DNA from: a virus
Length of the DNA: 39,705 nucleotides
Direction: 5' to 3' (one strand)
IMG/VR virus record: IMGVR_UViG_3300007735_000715
Location: 1-39,705 of that record
The position numbers were made by a program, and so were the translations under genes. Shown in pieces: positions 29,793-37,607 of this stretch. The notes beneath the pieces are model-generated. The model searched no databases. It was given only the letters and a program-made list of their open reading frames with translations, and was not told where the DNA came from. Numbering within the stretch: position 1 is the stretch's first letter; each line of letters opens with the position of its first letter.

Positions 29793-31921
29793 TATGCTCC
29801 CATCAACATAAGTGGATTAAATCCTGCTTCAGGTGCAGCAGCCCACTTGACACCTGCTGACTGTGCGCTATCTGCTGTTAAGATATATCCATTGGTTCCA
29901 ACTGCTAACCTTCCAATTGTATCACTTGCTGTTCCAACTAGTAAGTCACCCTTTGCATCGATAACTGTTACTGTCAGGGCATTGGATACATTGAATGGTG
30001 TATATGAAAATACTTCTACAACATCGCTAGCAGCAAGGGCTGGAGATAGTCCAGTAACTGTTGTGCCAGTGCTTGCAGTATAGTCATCACCACGAACAAG
30101 TCTTACACCATTAAGGAATACTTCTTCCCATCCTGCATTGTAAGATAATGATATTGAATTATCATCTGTTCCAGATAATGTTGTTTCTCCGCCAGACATT
30201 GTTTTCTTCCAACGGCTGACTGTAATAGTAGATGTTAGTTCTTGCCATGAAGAACCATTCCATGCATAAAACTTAGTTGCTGCTGTATTAAAGTAAATAG
30301 CACCAGTAAGCAATGCATTGCCATCATTGTCAGTAGATGGAGCAGATGCTTTTGCGCCTAAGTAGCGGTCATCAAATGAATCATATGATGCAGCAGCAGC
30401 GGCAGCACTAGCAGCAGCAGAGGCTGCATCAGCAGCAACTGCGGTTCCAATTGCATCAGCATATGCTTTTGTGGCAGCATCTGTATTGGCAGTTGGTGTG
30501 CCCAATCCTGTAATCTTGTTAGTTCCCATAGCAATAGCACCAGTCATAGTGCCACCTGCTAGTGGAAGCATTGTATCTGCGTATGCCTTAGTTGCTGCAT
30601 CTGTATTAGATGTAGGTGTTCCAAGACCAGTAACCTTATTTGTACCCATTGCAATGTTGCCAGTCATAGTTCCACCAGCAAGTGCTAACTTAGTAGCAAT
30701 AGAGTTTGTTACTGTTGTTGCAAAGTTGGCATCATCGCCAAGGGCTGCAGCCAATTCGTCAAGGGTATCAAGTGCGCCAGGGGCTGCTGCTATAACATTA
30801 TCTACTGCGGTCTTTACAAATGCTGTTGTAGCAATTTGAGTTGTATTTGTACCAGCAGATGCAGTAGGTGCTGTTGGAGTACCAGTCAATGCTGGGCTAG
30901 CCAACGGGGCATATGTACTAGATGCTGTAGATGTAGCAAGTTTAGAATCAATTTGTGTCTGGATTGCTGATGTTACGCCATCAAGGTATCCAAGTTCAGT
31001 GGCAGATACTGTTGATGATGGAGCAATTTTTGTCCAATCAATTGCTGCTGAGGCATTGATATCAGCATTAACAATTGTTCCATCTGCAATCATAGTAGAT
31101 GTGACGGTGCCTGAGTCTGCTGCGGTAATTGCAGTTCCAGAAATCTTTGTCTTATCAATAGCAGCAGATGAATTAATGTCAGCATTGACGATAGTTCCAT
31201 CGGCAATCATTGTTGAGGTTACAGTTCCAGTATCTCCCTGAGTTACTGCTGTACCTGAAATTTTAGTAGATGCAATGGCTGCTGCAGAGTTAATGTCTGC
31301 GTTTACAATAGTGCCATCGGCAATCATGGTACTTGTTACAGTGCCAGTATCGGCTGCTGTGATAGCAGTTCCTGTTACCTTTGATGGTGATATAGAACCA
31401 GCCAACATTGTATTGGTAACAGTAGAAGTATCGGCAGCAGTAATTGCTGTACCCGAAATTTTAGTTTTATCAATTGCAGCACTTGAGTTAATGTCAGCAT
31501 TAACGATTGTCCCGTTAGCAATCATTGTGCTAGTAACTGTGCCAGTATCTGTAGTTTTAACTAGGTCAGCAAGAGTTACGCCGTGTGCTGTGGTTGTATT
31601 TTCAATGTGTGAATTTGCTTCACGATAGTCACGACCAATTGCCATGTGACGAACAACCGCACCAGCAGAGTGAGCCTGACCAGTTGAACCATCAACACCA
31701 CGGACAATTGTTAATGTATTAGTGCTAACCGCACTGACATCTACAATTTCTTCAAGCGCTGTATCTGGGTCAATAACTACTGTGAATAGTTCGCCAGCGG
31801 AGATTGTTACTCCACCTAACAAACCAGAACCAGAAACAACAGTAGCGCTTGTTCCTGATGATGTAAGAGCCGCTGACAGTGTTGTTTGCTGTGAGCGAGA
31901 TGAGTATTTGCGTGTTGTCAT
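29792..31921 (-). CDS. Long tail fibre with tandem repeats
   Basis: This 709-residue fibre has an N-terminal domain (about 1-110, with VVIDPDTALEEIVDVSAVST), probably for attachment. A tandem array of about 39-residue units follows (TGTVTSTMIADGTIVNADIN, roughly 125-290), then a coiled-coil-like Ala-rich section, then two copies of a 38-residue GGTMTGxIAMGTNKxTGLGT unit (about 425-505). An Ala-rich helix (AADAASAAASAAAAAASYDS) comes next, and then a C-terminal domain with AIYFNTAATKFYAWNGSSWQ. Such repeats build trimeric fibre shafts. Recombination among near-identical DNA repeats could change fibre length. Confidence 0.85.
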   Translation of the reverse strand: MTTRKYSSRSQQTTLSAALTSSGTSATVVSGSGLLGGVTISAGELFTVVIDPDTALEEIVDVSAVSTNTLTIVRGVDGSTGQAHSAGAVVRHMAIGRDYREANSHIENTTTAHGVTLADLVKTTDTGTVTSTMIANGTIVNADINSSAAIDKTKISGTAITAADTSTVTNTMLAGSISPSKVTGTAITAADTGTVTSTMIADGTIVNADINSAAAIASTKISGTAVTQGDTGTVTSTMIADGTIVNADINSSAAIDKTKISGTAITAADSGTVTSTMIADGTIVNADINASAAIDWTKIAPSSTVSATELGYLDGVTSAIQTQIDSKLATSTASSTYAPLASPALTGTPTAPTASAGTNTTQIATTAFVKTAVDNVIAAAPGALDTLDELAAALGDDANFATTVTNSIATKLALAGGTMTGNIAMGTNKVTGLGTPTSNTDAATKAYADTMLPLAGGTMTGAIAMGTNKITGLGTPTANTDAATKAYADAIGTAVAADAASAAASAAAAAASYDSFDDRYLGAKASAPSTDNDGNALLTGAIYFNTAATKFYAWNGSSWQELTSTITVSRWKKTMSGGETTLSGTDDNSISLSYNAGWEEVFLNGVRLVRGDDYTASTGTTVTGLSPALAASDVVEVFSYTPFNVSNALTVTVIDAKGDLLVGTASDTIGRLAVGTNGYILTADSAQSAGVKWAAAPEAGFNPLMLMGA
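31056..31560 (-). repeat. Tandem coding repeats in the long tail fibre
   Basis: Near-identical units start at about 31056, 31173, 31290 and 31491. The first three are 117 bases (39 codons) apart. A degenerate unit encoding SNTMLAGSISPSKV-like sequence lies before the last copy. They encode DTGTVTSTMIADGTIV-type shaft repeats. Confidence 0.8.
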
Positions 31922-31929
31922 TTAGGTTC

Positions 31930-32865
31930 CTATCGGCGGGAGAAGTGAACTCTTGTAGGGTAATTCTGTTGCTGTGCTCTAATTTCTTCTTGCAGGCGCT
32001 GTGTATATAGAGCGTATAGTTGTTTGGTTGCAGTTCCAGAAGCACCATACGGACGTTTGCTGTCTGTCTCATCAGCCTGAGGGCTAACCTGCGAAGCACG
32101 GGCTGGGTCAAGATATGTAAGCAAACGATATGAAGCACCAAGAACTACTACATCACGAGTAGATTCTGGTAAACCAGTTGTTGTTGTATAAACATCTGAG
32201 TTAGTTGTAAATGCTGTTGGGTTAGTAGCGTATATAACTTTTACTGTTCGACCAGCAATAGGGGCTTCGCCTAAAGTAATTGTTTGAACAGTATCTGTTC
32301 CAGTTACATAGCCAAATGCCTCTGGATTAGCATTGGCATCTAAATCCCATTTACGAATTGGAATCCATTCTTTAGTAGGACCAATGCTCTGCCATGATAC
32401 ATAAAGAATATTTTTAATATTTAAATTAGCAAATGCATAAGTAGATACTGCTGCATTGAAAGTAAAACTAGTTGATTTAACAGCATACAGATTTGCACCT
32501 AGTGAGCGAATGGTATCGTTAATAGCACGCTTAACTACATACTTTGGAAAAGTTGGGCTGATAATTACTCGTGTATCTTTTTCATGGGTAGCAGCAGTAG
32601 TGCCATAAAACCCACGACCAAATGGTGCAACAGTTGCTGTGTTTGCTACACGGTCATAACTATCTACATACATCAATTCTTCATCAATTTCAATTACACC
32701 CTTGCCAAGGTTTTCTGTGCTTGGCAGTGTAAGAATTAATGGTGAAGCAGAACTAGATACTGTGGTGGTAACTGATGCACCAAGATATGTAGAACGGTCT
32801 TGGGTAAACGTGTATCCAGATAGGTTAATTAAAACCTCGTCAATCATATTGGCAAATGTTGTCAT
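31930..32865 (-). CDS. Head-tail connector / neck protein candidate
   Basis: This 311-residue protein opens MTTFANMIDEVLINLSGYTF. It has a central beta domain with GKGVIEIDEELMYVDSYDRV and FGRGFYGTTAATHEKDTRVI, and a helical C-terminal region (YRLLTYLDPARASQV and LYTQRLQEEIRAQQQNYPTR). A helical start, beta core and long helical end fit tail-connector or head-completion proteins of short-tailed phages. Its position between capsid genes and fibres supports this. No firm family motif is visible. Confidence 0.6.
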   Translation of the reverse strand: MTTFANMIDEVLINLSGYTFTQDRSTYLGASVTTTVSSSASPLILTLPSTENLGKGVIEIDEELMYVDSYDRVANTATVAPFGRGFYGTTAATHEKDTRVIISPTFPKYVVKRAINDTIRSLGANLYAVKSTSFTFNAAVSTYAFANLNIKNILYVSWQSIGPTKEWIPIRKWDLDANANPEAFGYVTGTDTVQTITLGEAPIAGRTVKVIYATNPTAFTTNSDVYTTTTGLPESTRDVVVLGASYRLLTYLDPARASQVSPQADETDSKRPYGASGTATKQLYALYTQRLQEEIRAQQQNYPTRVHFSRR

Positions 32866-33134
32866 TACATATTCACCCTTCTAAGAGCCTCAGCAGCCCC
32901 AAGTCCCACTGTTCCAGCAATGGCATTGCAAGCACCTTGTAAATCTTGCCATCTGCTAATTGGTAATCCAGCATAAATATTGCAAGCACCAGTTGCTGCT
33001 AGACCAGTTGTGCCAGCAAGTTTGTTGGCAGCGCCTTCATCGTCAAGCCATTGTGTCTTAGGTGGCAATGTTCCACCAAAGGCAAGGCGATTAAGTTCTT
33101 CTACAAGTGTGCTACCTGGTCTACCGTAAGCCAT
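32865..33134 (-). CDS. Small structural protein
   Basis: This 89-residue protein, MAYGRPGSTLVEELNRLAFG and on, is Ala/Gly-rich, with repeated motifs (ANKLAGTTGLAATGACNIYA and ACNAIAGTVGLGAAEALRRV) that look like two related helical units. Its stop overlaps the connector start by one base. A small neck or virion component is the likely role. Confidence 0.7.
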   Translation of the reverse strand: MAYGRPGSTLVEELNRLAFGGTLPPKTQWLDDEGAANKLAGTTGLAATGACNIYAGLPISRWQDLQGACNAIAGTVGLGAAEALRRVNM

Positions 33135-33137
33135 TGA

Positions 33138-33857
33138 TTACTTCTTTCTGTGATGTTTTGGCAAAATTAAATTTGATTGCTTTTCTACTGCGCCAAAAAA
33201 TGCACCGTAGTAATGCTCATCAAATGAAAACCTTTTAATGTGTGGAACCGTTGCTCCAGTATCACACCAAATTTCTACCCCTGCTTTGCCACAAAGTGCA
33301 AAGAAGTAGATGTCTTCACCTATAAATGTTTTCTCAGTTCCTGCTTCTAAAAACATAGCAGTATTTGGAACTGCTTCAATAATCTTGTCCACTACACTTC
33401 TGTGCATTAGGACAAATCCCATACCTGCTGCAGCAACCTGCATAAATTTATCCCTAGGCAGAGGATGAATTGGTTTAATACCAATAGTTTCCCCAGCATC
33501 TACAAATTCAAACACTGTAGGTTCTGGAACCATTAGTGGTTCTTCTGGATTCTTAGTAGTAAAGTAAACACCAGTTACAATTGGGTGTTTATCTTTATCT
33601 TTTTTATTCCATAATCTTAAGAATTTATCTGGGCTAATAACTACATCTGAGTCTACCCAGAGTAGCCACTCGCTTTTGTTCTGTTCATACCAATAACGGA
33701 TAACATGTTCACGTTGTCTTGCTATCTGGTTGCCACCAGAACGGATAGTAGATTCAAACTTAACTCCTGACTCCAGAAGTACGTTTGCTACCCCGTGCAT
33801 AAACTTTCCGTCTACATTTCCATTATCGCACCAAGCGAGTGAAACTGTTTCTTGCAT
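33138..33857 (-). CDS. Glycosyltransferase-like protein (GT-A)
   Basis: This 239-residue protein has a GT-A-like sugar-nucleotide fold signature: SLAWCDNGNVDGKFM at the start, an early helix with GGNQIARQREHVIRYW, and Asp69-Ser-Asp71 in WLLWVDSDVV (the DxD metal site). Later PIHPLPRDKFMQVAAAGMGF and EDIYFFALCGKAGVEIWCDT fit the acceptor and base regions. It could glycosylate a capsid, fibre or host glycan. Location in the head-tail operon makes a virion target attractive but unproven. The enzyme substrate cannot be predicted. Confidence 0.8.
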   Translation of the reverse strand: MQETVSLAWCDNGNVDGKFMHGVANVLLESGVKFESTIRSGGNQIARQREHVIRYWYEQNKSEWLLWVDSDVVISPDKFLRLWNKKDKDKHPIVTGVYFTTKNPEEPLMVPEPTVFEFVDAGETIGIKPIHPLPRDKFMQVAAAGMGFVLMHRSVVDKIIEAVPNTAMFLEAGTEKTFIGEDIYFFALCGKAGVEIWCDTGATVPHIKRFSFDEHYYGAFFGAVEKQSNLILPKHHRKK

Positions 33858-33871
33858 CCCCTACCCCCGTA

Positions 33872-34006
33872 TTACTTTGCTCTTGTGTCTCTGGCTGGAC
33901 GTGACACCACTGGTGCGTCATATTTAACTTTAGGTTGTTTAGCAACAATACCCATTTTAACTAAATTAACTTTTACTCTTTTACCTTTAGGAACATTTGG
34001 TTTCAT
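33872..34006 (-). CDS. Small basic protein, 44 residues
   Basis: MKPNVPKGKRVKVNLVKMGI is followed by VAKQPKVKYDAPVVSRPARD-TRAK. It is strongly basic with no hydrophobic core. It overlaps the upstream gene's stop as ATGA (34003-34006), supporting real translation. It belongs to a set of tiny basic proteins downstream of the capsid gene. DNA binding inside the virion is a possible role. Confidence 0.6.
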   Translation of the reverse strand: MKPNVPKGKRVKVNLVKMGIVAKQPKVKYDAPVVSRPARDTRAK

Positions 34007-34293
34007 TTCTTACCTTTGTTTCTAGCAGAGATTGCTTTAGCCTTGCGCTTAGCATCAGCCTTAGATGAAGCACCCCACGCCTGTAGAGATAGGAGAAGAC
34101 GTGTAGGTTCTCCATTTGGCTTACGCTCTGGTCCTGGCATATTGCCCATACGAGCAAGGAAGGATGCTCTACGTGGGTTATCGCCAGACTTAACAGGTGG
34201 CTTTAATGTTCCACCTTTATATGAGGCTCTACCCTTAGCATTAAGTCCGCCTTTAGGATTCTTTCCTTCTTTGCGTTGCCATGCTGCACTCAT
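34003..34293 (-). CDS. DUF6321-like small basic protein
   Basis: This 96-residue protein, MSAAWQRKEGKNPKGGLNAK and on, contains GDNPRRASFLARMGN, PTRLLLSLQAWGASSKADAK and a Lys-rich tail. This fits DUF6321, seen in cyanophages and other environmental phages. The conserved Arg/Lys and Trp residues suggest nucleic-acid binding. Function is unknown. Starts and stops overlap both neighbours. Confidence 0.75.
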   Translation of the reverse strand: MSAAWQRKEGKNPKGGLNAKGRASYKGGTLKPPVKSGDNPRRASFLARMGNMPGPERKPNGEPTRLLLSLQAWGASSKADAKRKAKAISARNKGKK

Positions 34294-34535
34294 TTTTTAC
34301 CTCGATACTTTGCTGTTTTTTTTGCTATGTTTTTAGGTTGTTTAACAAACTGTTTACCTTTTGCATTGCCAGCAGCCTTTGCTTTATTAGTTGCTGCTTT
34401 TTCTGCAGGAGTTAAAGCATCCCATGCTGCAGAAGGTAAGTATCTTTTTTTACCTTTAGATGGTTTGCCATCTGAAGTTTTCCACTTTTCTGCAGTCCAC
34501 TTTTTAAGTGACTGTTGAGATTTAGCAAGTGCCAT
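34290..34535 (-). CDS. Small Lys/Ala-rich protein, 81 residues
   Basis: MALAKSQQSLKKWTAEKWKT is followed by YLPSAAWDALTPAEKAATNK and KQFVKQPKNIAKKTAKYRGK. Similar small proteins with a W-x-A-L-x-P-x-E-K-A-A-T motif occur beside DUF5872 proteins in environmental phages. It is very basic, about one quarter Lys. It overlaps both neighbours. A DNA-binding or capsid-associated role is inferred. Confidence 0.7.
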   Translation of the reverse strand: MALAKSQQSLKKWTAEKWKTSDGKPSKGKKRYLPSAAWDALTPAEKAATNKAKAAGNAKGKQFVKQPKNIAKKTAKYRGKK

Positions 34536-34717
34536 TACTTGTAACCTCCGCCTGCTTTTTTATATTGGACTGCAAGTAATTGTGCTTTGCGGGCTGACCA
34601 TTCTCCTGGGTCTCCACCCTTAGAACCAGCCTTAATTTTCTTAAACAAAGCGGCACGCATACCAGGCTTGGTGTAGTTACCAGCAGCATTTACCTTAGAC
34701 TTTGTTTTCTTTTTCAT
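34535..34717 (-). CDS. DUF5872-like small basic protein, 60 residues
   Basis: MKKKTKSKVNAAGNYTKPGM is followed by RAALFKKIKAGSKGGDPGEW and SARKAQLLAVQYKKAGGGYK. The YTKPxxRxxLFxxIKxGxKG and WSARKAQLLAxxYKxAGGGY blocks are typical of DUF5872. Very basic. Function is unknown. Overlaps with neighbours (TAATG) show it is part of a coupled run. Confidence 0.75.
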   Translation of the reverse strand: MKKKTKSKVNAAGNYTKPGMRAALFKKIKAGSKGGDPGEWSARKAQLLAVQYKKAGGGYK

Positions 34718-34881
34718 TACTTACCTTTAACTCTTTTAAGCCTAGGATTCTTTTTCTTAGCAGCAGGGGAAGCCTTGCGGGCAGCCGAAGCAAGAATCGC
34801 ACTTGCACTCTCCTTGCTGATTCCCTGTTTCTTCGCAATTCCCGCAGCAACTTTCTTGAATCCTGGATGCTTCTGTTTCAT
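34717..34881 (-). CDS. Small basic protein, 54 residues
   Basis: MKQKHPGFKKVAAGIAKKQG is followed by ISKESASAILASAARKASPA and AKKKNPRLKRVKGK. The IAKKQGISxExASAILASxxRKAS motif is a helix pair found in small phage proteins. The end is strongly basic. TAATG overlaps occur on both sides (34717-34719 and 34879-34883). A DNA-binding role is possible. Confidence 0.7.
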   Translation of the reverse strand: MKQKHPGFKKVAAGIAKKQGISKESASAILASAARKASPAAKKKNPRLKRVKGK

Positions 34882-35171
34882 TAACGTTGCCGTCCTTTAA
34901 CATATTTACCGTTCTTATCAATTTGGTCGGATGAAGTACCCTTCTTCCCCTTAATAATTGCATTGATTGCTTCAACAACTTGGCGGTCCTGATTGTTGCC
35001 CGAAGCAACGGCAGCACGTTTTGCCGCTGTTTCATTTGCTGGACCACGGTTTTGATAATCAAATTGTGCGCCAAGGGATGTGCCAATTGCAGTAGGGACA
35101 TCTCTTGCTTCACGCATAGCGTTACCTACATAGCCACCAATTCTTTGAAGTGGGCTTTTACGGGTAGCCAT
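34881..35171 (-). CDS. Small basic protein, 96 residues
   Basis: MATRKSPLQRIGGYVGNAMR precedes GTSLGAQFDYQNRGPANETA and a Lys-rich end (KGKKGTSSDQIDKNGKYVKG). It is amphipathic, without cysteines. It is one of the run of small basic genes between capsid and glycosyltransferase. No family is recognised. Confidence 0.7.
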   Translation of the reverse strand: MATRKSPLQRIGGYVGNAMREARDVPTAIGTSLGAQFDYQNRGPANETAAKRAAVASGNNQDRQVVEAINAIIKGKKGTSSDQIDKNGKYVKGRQR

Positions 35172-35172
35172 G

Positions 35173-35343
35173 TTACTTCTTCTTACCCATTTTCTTCATA
35201 GCCATTTTCTTCATACCCATTTTGGTTTCCATTGCTTTTTCCTTCTTGGATTCCATCTTTTCGCCTGCCTTGTAAGCAGCCTTCTTAGCAGCAGCCTTAC
35301 CCTTTGCAGTGTATGGGAACTTCTTGTTTCCTACTTTTGGCAT
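35173..35343 (-). CDS. Lys/Met-rich small protein, 56 residues
   Basis: The frame reads MPKVGNKKFPYTAKGKAAAK and on, and ends with repeats MGMKKMAMKKMGKKK. About one third of residues are Lys, like a histone tail. It begins at ATG 35343 exactly at the upstream gene's end. Capsid-internal DNA binding or RNA binding is possible. Its low complexity makes homology hard to judge. Confidence 0.65.
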   Translation of the reverse strand: MPKVGNKKFPYTAKGKAAAKKAAYKAGEKMESKKEKAMETKMGMKKMAMKKMGKKK

Positions 35344-35654
35344 TATATTTGTCCTATCTCTTTCATAACCTCGGCTACTTTGGTATTTATTTTTTCCGCT
35401 TTAGGCATAGTTTCCGAGTTGTATGCTGTGCCTAAAATCTCTGATGCCTCATGGGCTTGTTGAATATCTCTCATGGTAGTTCCTGCTGGACGCATACCTT
35501 GGTCTCTTGCATCTCTATAAGCCTGTAGTTCTGCATTCCATTTCTTATCTGGAATATCTCTTTTAGCATCTCCAGCATTTACCTGAAGACCCATTACTTT
35601 GCATCCAAAACAATCATCTAACGGTTCTGGATGTTCTTCCCAGTGATACGCCAT
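35343..35654 (-). CDS. Small conserved structural-region protein
   Basis: This is a 103-residue protein from ATG 35654 (MAYHWEEHPEPLDDCFGCKV); a TTG at 35657 precedes it. It contains FGCK, DAKRDIPDKKWNAELQAYRD, and a helical acidic end. DDCFGC may coordinate metal with other residues, but only two cysteines are present. AGGGGG lies before the start. Function is unknown. Confidence 0.7.
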   Translation of the reverse strand: MAYHWEEHPEPLDDCFGCKVMGLQVNAGDAKRDIPDKKWNAELQAYRDARDQGMRPAGTTMRDIQQAHEASEILGTAYNSETMPKAEKINTKVAEVMKEIGQI

Positions 35655-35662
35655 CAATCCCC

Positions 35663-35932
35663 CTAGATTGCCGTAAAGTTTGCCTCTGTTACTCCAACTC
35701 CACCTGCAATCAACGCAGCCTTAGTTGCCTCATTAACTGTGTGGTTATATCCACCACGGTAAAATTCATCATAGTCATCAAGTGAACTATCAATTGGATA
35801 ACGAACTTGTGTATATGTTCCACCGCTTTTAGCAATGGAGATACCTCTATTGTCTTTGTAGAAAAAATGTAAGCGGTGTCTACCAATTGGTCCTTCTCGG
35901 ACTATTGGTGTCTTGAATACATAATCTGCCAT
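35663..35932 (-). CDS. Small structural-region protein
   Basis: This 89-residue protein, MADYVFKTPIVREGPIGRHR and on, is rich in aromatic and beta-prone residues (LHFFYKDNRGISIAKSGGTY) and ends with a helical AGGVGVTEANFTAI segment. ATG 35932 follows AAAGGAGAACA, a strong site. It is the first gene after the major capsid protein, so a head decoration or completion protein is plausible. Confidence 0.7.
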   Translation of the reverse strand: MADYVFKTPIVREGPIGRHRLHFFYKDNRGISIAKSGGTYTQVRYPIDSSLDDYDEFYRGGYNHTVNEATKAALIAGGVGVTEANFTAI

Positions 35933-35957
35933 TGTTCTCCTTTAATGAACTTACTGA

Positions 35958-35995
35958 TTGGCACTGCCACGTATTCGCCGTAGAAACAGTGCCAA
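35958..35995 (-). promoter_or_regulatory. Hairpin after the major capsid gene
   Basis: TTGGCACTG (35958-35966) and CAGTGCCAA (35987-35995) are perfect 9-bp arms around a 20-base loop, in the 75-base gap downstream of the capsid stop. No T-run follows on the minus strand. It may protect the capsid message end or partly reduce read-through. Confidence 0.5.
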
Positions 35996-36007
35996 CCCGT
36001 CAATCAA

Positions 36008-36964
36008 CTAAGAAGCGATTGAAGAACCAGACTCAATGCGATATAGAGCCTCTTCACGGTAGCGAGCAAAGCCAAGTACGCCGTACCAACCCATTGGGCG
36101 ATGACGCATCAACTTGTCAACTACTGGTCCGATAACTACATGTGGCTCTTCAGCAACTGCCTCAGCCAATGCTTGCTGTCCAGCAAGAATTGTGCGGTAG
36201 TTACGTGCTGAAGAAGCACCATCAGTTGCATTGTAAAGACGTGCAGATTCTACGAAGAATGCACCTTCGTAGTTTCCGATTTCTCCTGCCCAGATGCGGT
36301 CTTGTGAAGAACCGTATTGGTTAGGAAGCAACCATCCTGCTGAACCTGTCTCAGCACGAAGGTCGTGTGAAACTTCTGGGTGGATACCACACCAGTATAG
36401 GCTGCCCTTGCGAGCAATAGACTTGTTAGCACGCAACTTAGCAACAGCCTTGCGGATGTTTGCTGAAGATAGTGTTGCTGCTGCAGTGATTGTTGCAGTA
36501 GATGTTGCTGTTGAACCTGAGTAGATTACGTTTGAACCACCACGAAGAGTTGTCATCGCAACTTGGTCAATAGAATCTGCAAGGTTGAACGCAATGATGT
36601 TAGCAATTGCTGGGTCAACATCTGCAAGTGAGAACAACTCAAGTGCACGGGTTACAAGTACTGAGTTACCATACTCTGCAAGAGTAATGGTTACAGATGT
36701 TGGTGTAGACATTGCTACTGCATCTGGGTCAGTATCTTCTGTTAGTGCAGTTGTTGCTGCTGAAAGGTCAACATAGCGTTGTAGAACAACTGTTGAACCT
36801 GGGATTGCTTGTTTTGCGGGACGCTTATCTGCGACAGAACGAATTAGGGGTTCTGCACGGAGAGCGAACTCAAGAAGACGGTCATACGCCTTCTGGACTA
36901 GACCTGCACCACCAGCGGTACCTCCAAGAGAGGAAGAGCCTGTGGATACGTAGGAGTTAGCCAT
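36008..36964 (-). CDS. Major capsid protein, N4-gp56 type
   Basis: This 318-residue protein contains LVQKAYDRLLEFALRAEPLI, the conserved QAIPGSTVVLQRYVDLSAAT strand, a TPTSVTITLAEYGNSVLVTR E-loop-like region, YWCGIHPEVSHDLRAET, and a GPVVDKLMRHRPMGWYGVLG end. This pattern is that of the N4-gp56-family HK97-fold capsid. It forms the icosahedral shell. ATG 36964 follows GGAGGTG. It is preceded by the scaffold gene and followed by small basic genes. Confidence 0.85.
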   Translation of the reverse strand: MANSYVSTGSSSLGGTAGGAGLVQKAYDRLLEFALRAEPLIRSVADKRPAKQAIPGSTVVLQRYVDLSAATTALTEDTDPDAVAMSTPTSVTITLAEYGNSVLVTRALELFSLADVDPAIANIIAFNLADSIDQVAMTTLRGGSNVIYSGSTATSTATITAAATLSSANIRKAVAKLRANKSIARKGSLYWCGIHPEVSHDLRAETGSAGWLLPNQYGSSQDRIWAGEIGNYEGAFFVESARLYNATDGASSARNYRTILAGQQALAEAVAEEPHVVIGPVVDKLMRHRPMGWYGVLGFARYREEALYRIESGSSIAS

Positions 36965-36997
36965 TTTTTCACCTCCAAGTGAATTAGGAAACTATGA

Positions 36998-37486
36998 TTA
37001 TTGGTTTGAGTTCAGGAGGGCAATTAACTCTTCGGCACTTTGTGCGTTATCAAGTTTTGAATTTAAATCCTGTGCTCGTTCAGGGGTCATAGCATTCTGA
37101 GTAATTACGTCTTGTTGACGTAGTGCCGCAAGGTTTATATCTGTCTGCTCTTTGTTCTGACCATTGTCAGATACCTGCAATCCAAATAGGTCTGCGTTAT
37201 CATCGAGCCAATTATTAACTGACTCCTCGTTAACATCATCCAAATCCTTGAGGATTAGTCTTACTGCTTTTGCGTTGACGCCCTTCTTTTCTAGGACTTC
37301 TTTGACGGTTCTCTCACGCTGCACCTTGGATAAACTCTCAAGTTGCTCAGTAAGTTCTTTGATACGTTTCTCATCTGCACGCTTGGCTTTGCGTAACTTC
37401 TTTAACAAGTCACCGCCATCGTTTGAGTAAGTGTCTGTATCATCGATGTCGTCATCTTCATCGTCCCAGTTTATGTTGTTGCTCAT
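36998..37486 (-). CDS. Scaffolding protein
   Basis: This is a 162-residue acidic, coiled-coil protein from ATG 37486 (a GTG at 37495 overlaps the ribosome site). It begins MSNNINWDDEDDDIDDTDTY, has a long heptad region (LLKKLRKAKRADEKRIKELT), and has a helical C-terminus (AQDLNSKLDNAQSAEELIAL) for capsid contact. Size, composition and position directly upstream of the capsid gene define a scaffold. A leader with several hairpins (37496-37607) precedes it. Confidence 0.8.
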   Translation of the reverse strand: MSNNINWDDEDDDIDDTDTYSNDGGDLLKKLRKAKRADEKRIKELTEQLESLSKVQRERTVKEVLEKKGVNAKAVRLILKDLDDVNEESVNNWLDDNADLFGLQVSDNGQNKEQTDINLAALRQQDVITQNAMTPERAQDLNSKLDNAQSAEELIALLNSNQ

Positions 37487-37495
37487 AGCAACCAC

Positions 37496-37607
37496 CCTTT
37501 CTATTCGTTGATTAGTCGCAAGCCACAGTTCAGTTCGGGGAAACTGGCTGGCTCTTGCTCCCAGACTTATACGCTGCGTGGGGCTGGTAGGTCCACGTCA
37601 GGAATTT
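37496..37607 (-). promoter_or_regulatory. Structured leader before the scaffold and capsid genes
   Basis: This is the longest gap within the late block. On the minus strand it holds CGTGG/CCACG (about 37577-37597) and GCCAGTT...AACTG...TGGC-type stems (around 37530-37555), then AAAGGGTGG before ATG 37486. A late promoter or RNA processing site for the highly expressed capsid genes would fit, but no clear -35/-10 pair is visible. Confidence 0.45.

Noticed and set aside
35932-36135. 67-residue plus-strand frame overlapping the capsid gene end
   Set aside because: It is antisense to the capsid protein and includes the post-capsid hairpin. No ribosome site is present.
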